Positions 55,850-64,000 of a DNA stretch of 64,000 nt are shown here, one piece after another. Origin of the DNA: Cocos nucifera (Eukaryota; Streptophyta; Magnoliopsida; Arecales; Arecaceae); contig QRFJ01006051.1 in assembly GCA_006176705.1 (NCBI GenBank), positions 1 to 64,000 on the forward strand. The letters run 5' to 3'. The notes beneath the pieces are model-generated. The model was not told the DNA's origin, did no database searches, and saw nothing but the letters and a program-made list of their open reading frames with translations. Made by a program: the position numbers and the translations under genes. Position 1 is the stretch's first letter; every line of letters begins with the position of its first letter.

Positions 55850-56750
55850 GGGACGAGGTCTTCCTACAGGACATGGCTTGACCTTTTCGTTCCCCTGTCA
55901 GGACGAGGTTCTTCTCTTATTTCTGACGGGGTTGGCTTTTTTGTCCCTTTGTCAGGACGAGGTTTTCCTCCTGTTCCTGATGGGGTTGGCCTTCCTTTGT
56001 TAGGGTGAGGTCCTTCTGTCCTTAACAAAGGTATAGGGATGCAAATGGGTCATTGAAAGGGTCTCTTTCCTCCTGTCTTAGATAATGGGGGTCTTCGTTC
56101 TTGCTAGGATAAGGTTCACCCCCGGTCTTAAACAGTCGGAGGTCCTCGTTCTTGCTCTTGTTAGGATGAGGTACTCCTATTCCTAACAGGACAGTAGGGA
56201 CACAAAAGGATCTTTGGAAGGGCCTCTTTCCTCCCATCTTAGATAACGGGATCTTCATCTTGCTCAGGTTAGGATGAGGTTTTCCTCCTGTTCCTAACAG
56301 GGCAGTAGGGGTACAAAAGAGCCATTGGAGGAGCCTCTTTCTTCCTCCCGCCTTCGATAATGAGGTCTTCGTCTTGCTCATGTTAGGACGAGGTTCTTTT
56401 TCTGTTCCTAATAGGGCAGTAGGGCACAAAAGGACCGTTGGAAGGGCTCTTCCCTCTCGTCTTAAATAATGGGAGTCTTTCTTGCTCATGTTAGGTCGAG
56501 GGTCTCCTGTTCCCTAACAAGGTAGTAGGGGTATAAAAGGCCCTTTGGAAGGGCCTCTTCCATCCTCCCATCCTAGATAATGGGAGGTCTTCGTCTTGCT
56601 CATATTAGGATAAAGTTCTCCTCGTATTCCTAACAGGATAGTAGGGACACAAAAGGACCGTTGGAAGGACCTCTCCCCTCTTGTCTTAGATAACGGGAGA
56701 TCTTCATTTATGTCAGGATGAGGTTTTTCTCATGTTCCTGACAATTCATA
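55850..56750. repeat. Tandem array in G4, unit about 115 bp
   Basis: Around seven or eight units share GTTAGGATGAGGTT-CTCCTCCTGTTCCTAAC, then AGGGCAGTAGGGGYACAAAAGG, CCRTTGGAAGGGCCTCTT, CCTCCCRTCTTAGATAATGGGAG and GTCTTCGTCTTGCTCAT. GTTAGGA and TCCTAAC form an inverted repeat in the better units. The array is related to G2 6720-7330. The 155-codon minus frame at 56022-56489 is a repeat artefact. Confidence 0.75.
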
Positions 56751-56769
56751 AATTCTCCGAGCTCCATGG

Positions 56770-57730
56770 GCGTGGGAGATCTGCCCCTCCAAGCTCCTTC
56801 AGGTAATAAGTTTTAGGCTGGACGATCTCCTTGATTTCATATGGGCCTTCCCAATTCGGAGCAACCTATCCTTGGTTCTGGAGTTGTGAGACAATTTCTC
56901 GCCGAAGTATCAAGTCCACTCTGAATATTTTGCTCCTAACTTTGGAGTTGTAGTAGTGAGCTACTTTCTGCTTGTAGGCTGCCATCCGGACTTGAGCCTC
57001 TTCACGTTTTTCCTCCAACAAGTCGAGGTTGGCTCTGAGGTCCTGTGAGTTGCGCTACTCGTTGAACGCTACGACTCGCGCAGACAGAAGTTTGAGTTTT
57101 ATTGAGATGACTGCTTCTGTTCCGAAAGCTAAGGCAAATAGAGTCTCCCTAGTTGGCAGTCTTTGGATAGTTCGGTATGCCCAAAGTACATGATAAAGTT
57201 CATCCACTCAAATTTTCTTTGCTCTTTCAAGCCTTGTCTTTATGCCTTGCAACAAAGTCCGGTTGATCACCTCAGCCTCTCCAGTTGCTTGTGGATGAGC
57301 CACTGATGTAAAATTGTGGGTGATGTTTAGGTCTTTACAGAACTCGATAAATTTTGTTCCAGCAAACTGTCGCTCATTATCTATTATAAGAGTCCGAGGT
57401 AGGCCAAATTTGCAAATAATTGACTTCTAGACGAAGTCTTGCACCTTTGCTTCAGGAATTTTTGCCAGAGGTTCAGTCTCAACCTTTGTGAAGTAATCAA
57501 TTGCTACTAGTAGGAACTTTCGCTGTCCGAATGCCATGGGAAAGGGCTCGAGTATGTCCATTCTCCATTGTGCAAATGGCCATGGGGCGCTCAAGGATGT
57601 AAGCTTGGAGGTCGGTTGTCTTTGAATATTTGTATTTTTTGACACGGATCATATTTCCTGACATATTCTACAGAATCACGATGCATCGTCGGCCAATAAT
57701 AGCTCTGCTAAAGTAGTTTGTGAGATAGGG
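56770..57730 (-). pseudogene. gypsy integrase region of G4
   Basis: Minus strand from about 57720: YYWPTMHRDSVEYVRKYDPC (zinc-binding part, decayed), WPFAQWRMDILEPFPMAFGQ, FLLVAIDYFTKVETEPLAKI, then after a stop RTLIIDNERQFAGTKFIEFC, PQATGEAEVINRTLLQGIKT and LWAYRTIQRLPTRETLFALA. C-terminal blocks VAHYYNSKVRSKIF, LGELGGADLPRPW-like and NWEGPYEIKEIV follow. The D, D and E of the catalytic core are readable (DIL, IDNERQF and GEAEV). At least two in-frame stops occur. Confidence 0.8.
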
Positions 57731-58239
57731 ATCTGGCCCCCAAGTGACTTACATAGATTCTTTCATGCACTTACCATAGCGCGAAATCGACCTTAGAAGG
57801 TCGAAGACATTTTAAGAGTGGTAAAGAGTACGATCTTTTATACAGCTTATTTTTATATAGAACACACCGGGAGTCCTGATTTCTTAGTTTTCAAGCTTCT
57901 TTTGGATCATAAAGAAAAGTTCCATCCTTGAGATAAGCAATTAGCGGGTCAATCCAGCAGGGTTCATGGTCGATCTGCATGACAGACCGTGACTCCTCTG
58001 AACTTGGGCGTTTCAAACTTCGAAGAAGATTTCTTTTGGTAATTCACTTGGTGCAAGTGTGGCTAGCTTAGAGAGAAGGTCAACCCTGATATTTTTTGCT
58101 CTTGGAACCTGTTGAATGTTAAAACTGTTGAAGGCCGGAGTTAAGTTCTTCACTTTCTCAAGATATTTTACCATACTTCTTGGGCTTCATAATTGCCACT
58201 AACTTGTTCCACTACCAACTGAGAGTCGTTGTAAGCTTG

Positions 58240-58890
58240 GAGCCGATCTGCTTCCAATTCTTTGGCTATTCTTAATCCCGCAATCAGAGCTTCATATCAG
58301 CCTCATTGTTTGTTGCAGGAAACTCAAAGCGCCGCGCATATTCGGCAATGACTCTCTTTGGGTTTACCAAGATCAATCCAACACCTATGCCCAAAGCATT
58401 GGATGAGCCGTCCAGATACAGGGCCCAAAAGCTTTTAGGAAGGTCGACACTTTCTATAGGGGAGCTCGGCTGTAACCATGGGATGCTGGTTTCACTCTAT
58501 TCAAGTTCGGTCTCATCCGGGATAGTGCATTCCATTATGAAATCTGCCAATACTTGAGCTTTGATTGACGACTGAGGCTGAAAGTTGATGTCAAACTCTG
58601 TAAGTTCAATTGCCCATTTTGCGATTCTTCCAGAGGTGTCTGTTCGATGAAGAACTGCCTTGATTGATTGATCAGGAAGGTGGGTTATAGTGTACCCCTA
58701 AAAATAAGATCGAAGTCTCCGGGCTGCAGTCAATAGAGCAGAAGTTAGTTTTACTAACTTAGTGTACCTGGTCTCAGTGTCCCTCAGGACTCGGCTTATA
58801 TAATAGATTAGTCGCTGTGTTTTTGCCTCTTTTTCGATTAAGACCGCGGTGTGGACTGCTGGGGAGACTGTCAGGTACAAAAATAGTTTT
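58240..58890 (-). pseudogene. RT C-terminus and RNase H of G4
   Basis: Minus frame 58880-58698 reads MYLTVSPAVHTAVLIEKEAK, RLIYYISRVLRDTETRYTKL and LLTAARRLRSYF, the tail of gypsy RT/RNase H domains. Decayed RNase H sequence follows, with ADFIMECTIPDETE and LYLDGSSNALGIGVGLILVN-like blocks down to about 58240. The N-terminal RT motifs, including YxDD, are absent. The fragment joins directly to gag at about 58885-58900. Confidence 0.7.
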
Positions 58891-59822
58891 TCTTAAGGGA
58901 GAATAATAGATCATTCTTTTGAAGGCTGTCCTTTAGTGCGGTCATGGCAACAGACTGGTTCAGGTTTCGGACCTTCAGTGTAGCGGCATTGAAGCGGCTG
59001 ACGTAAGCTCGGATGGACTCTTCTTCTGCTTGATGTTGATGAGGGAGTCCAAACCTCGTCTGGGACATCGGTTGCTGACAAAATGGGCCACAAACTGATG
59101 GCTCATTTGGTCGAAAGATCGTACCCTTCAGCATCGAGTACCAGTTTCTTGCTGCTTCCTTCAAAGTAGATGGGAAAGCTCGGTATAAGATGGCATCTGG
59201 TGCACCGTGGAGCAGCATCATGGTACGGAAGGCCTCTAGGTGGTCGATCGGATCAGTGGTTTCGTCGTAGCTCTCGAATTGAGGGAGATTGAAGTTTGGC
59301 CGGATCGACTCCTGCATGATTCGGGCAGAAAAAAGGAGGGTCGGTGCAGATGTCATTGTGATGAGCCAATGCGGCATGGCGGAGCTCCTCAATCCGTCGA
59401 TCCATGTTTTGGAGCTTCTGATCAAGAACATCACCTCGATCATGGATCTCAGAGGGTTTCCAGCTATAGATGGGAAAAGTCTATTCCAGAAAAGAATCAT
59501 GATCGAAACAGGGCTCCCTGCTCTTTGCTTCCTCTTTTTGGAAGCGACGGGTCTGCTGACCCAGGTTGCCCTTCTCGACATCGGTTCTTGAGGCTCTGGT
59601 TGGGGATTTTTCGGTTGGATTGTCGTCAGAGGCTGCCGTATGGCCTGCACCATTTCGGTAAGATCTCGAATCTACTGCATCAATAGGTTGAATTGCTTCG
59701 GATCCACCATGGCCGTTGGCGGAGGAGGTTGGGGAGCGGATGACGGGATCGGAATAGGTGGATCTGGCGGTGGAAGCAGTAGATTGCTGGGTGGTCTTCT
59801 TTGGAGGCATTCTTTGGAGCAA
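58891..59822 (-). pseudogene. gag of G4
   Basis: The N-terminal frame from about 59810 reads MPPKKTTQQSTASTARS; another frame gives the Pro-rich part and MVDPKQFNLLMQ. After shifts, the core at about 59310-58900 gives MQESIRPNFNLPQFESYDET, DHLEAFRTMMLLHGAPDAIL, FPSTLKEAARNWYSML and SFQQPMSQTRFGLPHQH-like, FNAATLKVRNLNQSVAMTAL and KDSLQKNDLLFSL. The last motif normally leads into EKYPRDF; here it runs into RT tail sequence, so the gag end is deleted. It is the best-preserved gag core in the window. Confidence 0.8.
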
Positions 59823-59915
59823 GAAGAGGTCAAACAGAAGCAGGTTCTAGGAATTAAGAGAGAAAGAAAAGTAGATGAGATCGACTGGGCACTCCTTTTA
59901 GAATAAGAGCTCAGA

Positions 59916-59936
59916 AAGTCCATCTAGCGCCAATCC
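59916..59936 (-). other. Primer-binding site of G4
   Basis: Minus strand GGATTGGCGCTAGATGGACTT, directly inside the 5' LTR end at 59937; same type as G2 and G3. Confidence 0.7.
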
Positions 59937-60744
59937 TGTTAGTGTGGAAATTTGTGAGGATGCTGGAGATGGCTGGAGTGGAGAAGATGAGGCCGTCGAT
60001 GGGATCTGCAAAACAAAGTCTAGACCGTGGCTCCAGTAGGATCCTTCGATGCTCAAGTTAATTTTTCGGCCAACTGGAATGGAGTGCTCAGGATATAAAG
60101 AGGCAGAGTAACGAGGAGAGGCTAGAGGAAACGTATCTGGAGGATTCTTTTTATAGATGGAGCGTGTAACATAGTGATAGCGACAGCCGTAATCGTCTGG
60201 TAGTGGGCCGCTCAGGTTACATGGAGTTTGTTATGGAAGGTGGTGTCCGTTGTCATGACGTGCCAGTCGAGAGTGGTGTCCGTTGTCGTGACATGTCAGT
60301 CGAGAGTGGTGTTCATTGTCGTGACTTGCTAGTTTGTTGGGGATTAATAGTCGAAGTTCGGATGGAGTAGGCGCTGGCGGTGAAGAGCTTCAAGCCACAA
60401 CAGTCCCAGGAGAGTTCGGGCTCTTTTTAGGGTCGTCTGTATGTAGGTTGGTTTGTATTGTATTGAGAGCCAAATTCGTGTGGATGATGAGGTCCTTCTG
60501 GGTGATCGCAAGGGGCTCGATCGAAAAGGAATTCGACTGGAGGAGTCCGGGCGGAAAGGAGTCCAGACGGCTTGCGACCAGAGGAGTTCGGAAGGCTTTC
60601 GGTCGGAAAGGAGTTCGGACGGCTTGTGATTGGAGGAGTTCGGATGGGAGTTCGGAAGGTGATCTGCTGGAGGAGTTCATCTAGGGATCATTCTGAGACA
60701 AAATGCCAAGCCGAACTTCGGCAGGAGCGGGTCTAACCCCAACA
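59937..60744 (-). repeat. G4 5' LTR (808 bp)
   Basis: Starts TGTTAGTGTGGAAATTTG and ends GTCTAACCCCAACA. Compared with the 3' LTR it has several deletions and many substitutions, so G4 is clearly older than G3. The minus-strand TATA box TATAAAAAG lies at 60147-60156. Confidence 0.8.
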
Positions 60745-60749
60745 GGTAT

Positions 60750-62741
60750 GATAACATATTCTTAAGAGTTGAGAATTTGAGACGTGTTATTATAATTAAC
60801 TCATAAAATGCTTCTGATCGTAGGATCATCATAAGGATGGTGATCGATCCGGAAGATTGATGTACAATCACTTTCTTAAAGTAGATGAGTCTTTAATCTA
60901 CGGTATGAAGACACCGGAGCGAAAGTACAGGTACTTGTTAAGAACAATGGTACCGAGCGTGACCTACTTCGAGCAGTCATAGTTTACCTTCTCGTCGATG
61001 ACTCGCTCGTTGCTGCAGTTGTGTCTATTCTTCTTAAGGTGCATCGACAATTCATCTTAAGGGTGTTATGGTTTGACTATACTACAACTCGGTCTCCTAG
61101 CCATTTGGAATTCTGAGGTGTATGTTGGCTATATAGCATGTTCATTATCGAAATTGGATCGCACCAAGATGGAATATATCAACCTTGGTAGAGTAGTAGT
61201 CCTATAGTGATCATGAGATTGAGTCCTAAAGCTTATGGCCATGGCAGTGTGAAATAATAGAAAGAGTTTCTATTAGGGTTTTACATCGGACTCGAATCAA
61301 ATGATTCAATCATATGACGGGTATTGGGTTTGATGAGTTAACCTTAACCTAGATCCTATCGGGACTCGTGATAGAAGAATCGAATAACATGATAGCTACA
61401 TCAAGAGGTTCTTATTCCGTTTTGATGGATTTCCACCACATACTGCTAGGTGTCACTGATGAATTGTAGGAACAATTAGAATTATCTTGATGATTGATAA
61501 TTCTAATTGGATGAATTAAAAAAGTTTTGGCTCATCAAAAGGTATTTCGATGATGTCGATGATGGAGATCATGACATGTCCTATACAGAATTGAACCTAT
61601 GGGGTCACACAAATAAGGGTAAGTTTGGATATTTTCAATGGGACTTACGTAGTCTGATTGATTTGGATTTGATCCAATTAGGTTCAAAAAAATCATGCTA
61701 GCACATGTTTGGACTCTTGCAATGGATTTTCTGATTGATTTGGACTCGGTCAAATTAGATTTGGCTTGTCCAGATGCCTTGAATGGGCTTGTCCTAATTT
61801 GATTAGGACCTTGTTCTGATGTCTCTCATCTAGATAAGAATGAGGGGGCACCAACCCATCATTTGACTTTTCTTAATGCATAAGAGGGGAAGGGATGCAC
61901 GCCCCTTAGAATTTTTCTAGGGGTGCGTGCCCCTAGATATATTTCTTAGAGAGTAGGATAAGGAGAGGAGGTTAGAGTTTGTTTCAGTTTAAACTCCATT
62001 TGGATGGATCAAAAGGGTTTTAAATGAATCCAAACTCTTGGGAGGTTTTATCTGGGCGCCCACCACTTTATCTGGATAAGGTGGTGTGCACCAAAGTGTT
62101 ATTTTGTGCGACAAAATGCATGAAAAATCTGAAGGGGGCGCGGCATTATGTTAAGGAGTCCTTTTGCTTCTAATACCTTGATTTGGTCAAAGTCTAGAAG
62201 CCCCAGAACTCTTGGTCTCTTATTTTTTTATAAATAGGAGACTAGGCCAAAGGGTTTGGCATTTTCTTATTGCCACAGTGAAGCCCTACTCCTCCCTCTC
62301 CACGCCTCCCCCTTCTTCAGATCCTCTCTCCCACGCCCAAGTGTTGGGTTTATCTAAGACTTCAAGGGTCGAAGTGTTGTTCGTGCAAGGAGATCGATCG
62401 TATGTTGATCGAGGTGCTGTCGGCGATCTGATCGAAGGTGGAAGAAGGAAGTCTAGATCTGAATTTTGTGAATTCAGATTAAGGAAAAGACCTCCAGATC
62501 TAACTCGAGTGGATACCGATAGAGGCCAGATACGTGAGCGGCTAGAAGTGAACCTCGGCATCGAAGTTAGATCATCAGTGCGGGCAAATAGTCTACATGA
62601 TGGTATTTCTAATACCCTTTGCATGTTTTGTTTCTAGGTTTATACAATTAGATCTAAGAACCCTTAGATCGGATCGGTAAAATTTTTAAAATTCTGTTGC
62701 AATAGATCTAATTCGATCCGGCCGATCTAAAAGATCCTTCA
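60750..62741 (+). repeat. C2 5' LTR, remaining 2.0 kb
   Basis: Continues the LTR begun at 53470. Recognisable blocks shared with C1 include ACTCATAAAATGCTYCTGA, GTAGATGAGTCTT, GCATGTTCATT and TTCTATTAGGGTTTT. It ends GATCCTTCA before the primer-binding site. Confidence 0.8.
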
Positions 62742-64000
62742 ACTAGTATCAGAGCCAGGTTGTAAGTTCATATATCTAAATTGCGTAGATCTAGATTAGA
62801 TTTTTGATGAGATCAAAATGTTATGAATTTTAAATTGCATGAGATGTAATTTAAATTGATACATGAGATGTATGCAAAACATGATTAGATTAGATCTAGT
62901 TTCATATACGTGATATATGTATAGATCTAGAGCTGTTAGTAGTAGTAAATATTTTCTGATTGAGGTAGTCCTCTTGGCCGTCTGATCATAAGAGTAAGAA
63001 GGGCTTTAAAGATCCTCACTTTTCATTCGATGGGGTGCTCTTACGGCGTGTAGGGGTGCTGCGTGATGGTCCTTATGAAGAAAAAAAAAAATCAAAACTT
63101 ACTTTCTGTTAAACCCTAGATTCAAAACCCTAGGATCTAATTTTCGTGCTTTGTTTTTGTTATTTTTGAACCATGTTACACTTAATTAAGAATTAAGTCA
63201 TGAAAATACCTAGATTTAAAATTAAGAATTAAAGATCTAAGATATTTTCATAATACATGGGTTCAGGGTGTGGGCAGCTTGATTAGGTCTAGCTTGAGTG
63301 GTTGATCAAACCGAATCAAGAGTTGGTTAGCATGGGATCAAGAGTGCTCAATTGACCAGACCAATAGTTGTAAGTTTAGTCAAGATCAATTAATAGCCAT
63401 ATGTTATCGATCACTTCGACCTAATCTAGCTCCGTGCCATATGTTATCGATCACTTCAAGACCTAATCTGGCTCTGCGGTTCGAGCCAGGATTGTAGGTG
63501 AATTCGATCAGTTCTGAATCAACAAATTGGTCTAAGGTAAGTTCGGCAGATCTGATCGGTAGTCTTTAATTGGGAGCTACTCACCCATGATTTGTCTGCG
63601 ATGAGTTAATAGCATATCCCTCCCATCGATCTCATTTGGCCAATTGGATCGATTAAGTTCTGTATTGGGTTGCCAATGATTCAAGCTAACCTATGCCATT
63701 AGGTTTGTCATAACAGTTATGACTAATTAAGATTGAGACCTAAATTAAAATCTTCTTGTAAAATATTAAGTCAATGGTCTTCCACCATTGTAGTTGTGCG
63801 GGCCCTTTCTGGGGTTGATTATTCTTGGCTGGATACGGTGGTTCAGTTGCATCGAGAAGACGCAACTACAACTTTTAGGCATTAGATGCTATGGGTTGGA
63901 GAAAGGGTTGTGCTCAATATTCCGGATGCGGTGAGGGTTCCAATCATGAATCCATTTTGTGCAAATAATGGGTTTGACTTAACTAAGGAGTGGAGTAATA
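62742..64000 (+). other. C2 primer-binding site and non-coding leader
   Basis: TAGTATCAGAGC at 62744-62755 is a one-base variant of the tRNA-Met site. The leader shares long blocks with C1 14960-16060, including CTCTTGGCCRTCTG, CATTCGATGGGGTG and GCATTAGATGCTATGGG. It contains a local direct duplication of about 38 bp (63399-63435 and 63437-63475). No coding frame. Confidence 0.7.

Larger units (their letters stand above)
53626..60744 (-). mobile_element. G4: gypsy LTR retrotransposon with antisense gene, partly deleted (7.1 kb)
   Basis: LTRs at 53626-54476 and 59937-60744 run TGTTGGTG/TGTTAGTG to CCAACA. GGTAT on both sides (53621-53625 and 60745-60749) is the target duplication. On the minus strand the order is LTR, primer-binding site, gag, RT end plus RNase H, integrase, tandem array, antisense gene (on +), polypurine tract, LTR. 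Protease and most of RT are missing. Known plant Tat-lineage gypsy elements such as Grande and Retand also carry antisense frames after pol, which supports that lineage. Frames have several stops. Confidence 0.85.
53470..64000 (+). mobile_element. C2: second copy of the C1 copia family, 5' part, host of nested G4
   Basis: The 5' LTR begins at 53470 (TATTAGATATATGCCCTAG) and is interrupted at 53625 by G4. It resumes at 60750 and ends at 62741 (GATCCTTCA). A primer-binding site TAGTATCAGAGC (62744-62755) and the conserved non-coding leader follow to the window end. The order and sequence follow C1 throughout. The gag start has not been reached at 64000. CTTTC (53465-53469) would be the left target duplication; the right one is outside. 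Confidence 0.85.

Overview
The window is nuclear DNA from a flowering plant, most likely a monocot with a large repeat-rich genome. A palm-like genome is my inference from the long introns and the LTR families; no single marker proves it. No rRNA, tRNA, organellar or bacterial sequence was seen. One ordinary host gene was recognised, ICln, a chloride conductance regulatory protein homologue that acts as an Sm-protein chaperone. Its first six coding exons span 31528-52168 on the + strand. Almost everything else is transposable elements stacked inside one another.

Layout. (1) 1-11239: an old Ty1/copia element, C3 (minus strand), is interrupted by two Ty3/gypsy-type elements. These are G1 (1-3309, running off the left edge) and G2 (4259-10362, non-autonomous, 5-bp target duplication GCTCC). 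(2) 11345-11930: a Mutator-like transposase fragment. (3) 12178-22534: a complete but decayed Ty1/copia element, C1, with 2.28-kb LTRs and target duplication ATACC. (4) 23183-28863: a relatively young non-autonomous LTR element, G3, with 1.19-kb LTRs, target duplication GCTAT and a 1.4-kb array of 35-bp palindromic units. It sits in an AT-rich tandem repeat whose next unit preserves an empty-site paralogue. (5) 31528-52168: ICln. Intron 3 holds an 8.8-kb hAT transposon (42747-51592) that is itself split by a second hAT-like element (45678-50140). Intron 2 holds a MITE and a long inverted repeat. (6) 52700-53465: a LINE (RTE-like) reverse transcriptase fragment. (7) 53470-64000: the 5' part of a second copy of the C1 copia family, C2. 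Its LTR is split by gypsy element G4 (53626-60744, target duplication GGTAT).

The four G elements look like one lineage. They share a TGGCGC-type primer-binding site, and G2, G3 and G4 share a GCTCCA-TATAAA promoter context in the LTR. All four keep a gag N-terminus containing a VDxxQFxLL-type motif, although the start codon has become ACG in G3. G2, G3 and G4 share the end of the internal region next to the polypurine tract. G4 keeps gag, the RT end/RNase H and integrase, but has lost protease and most of RT through an internal deletion. It also carries an antisense coiled-coil reading frame with its own TATA-like box and 3'-end signals. G2 and G3 have lost all enzymes and are filled with tandem arrays built from short inverted repeats. 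The best candidate for something undescribed is this set of palindrome-bearing arrays, kept at comparable positions in otherwise diverged elements, together with the antisense gene of G4.

Limits: all homology calls come from reading translated motifs, not from database searches. Element edges were set by matching LTR ends and target duplications by eye. Most transposon reading frames are broken.
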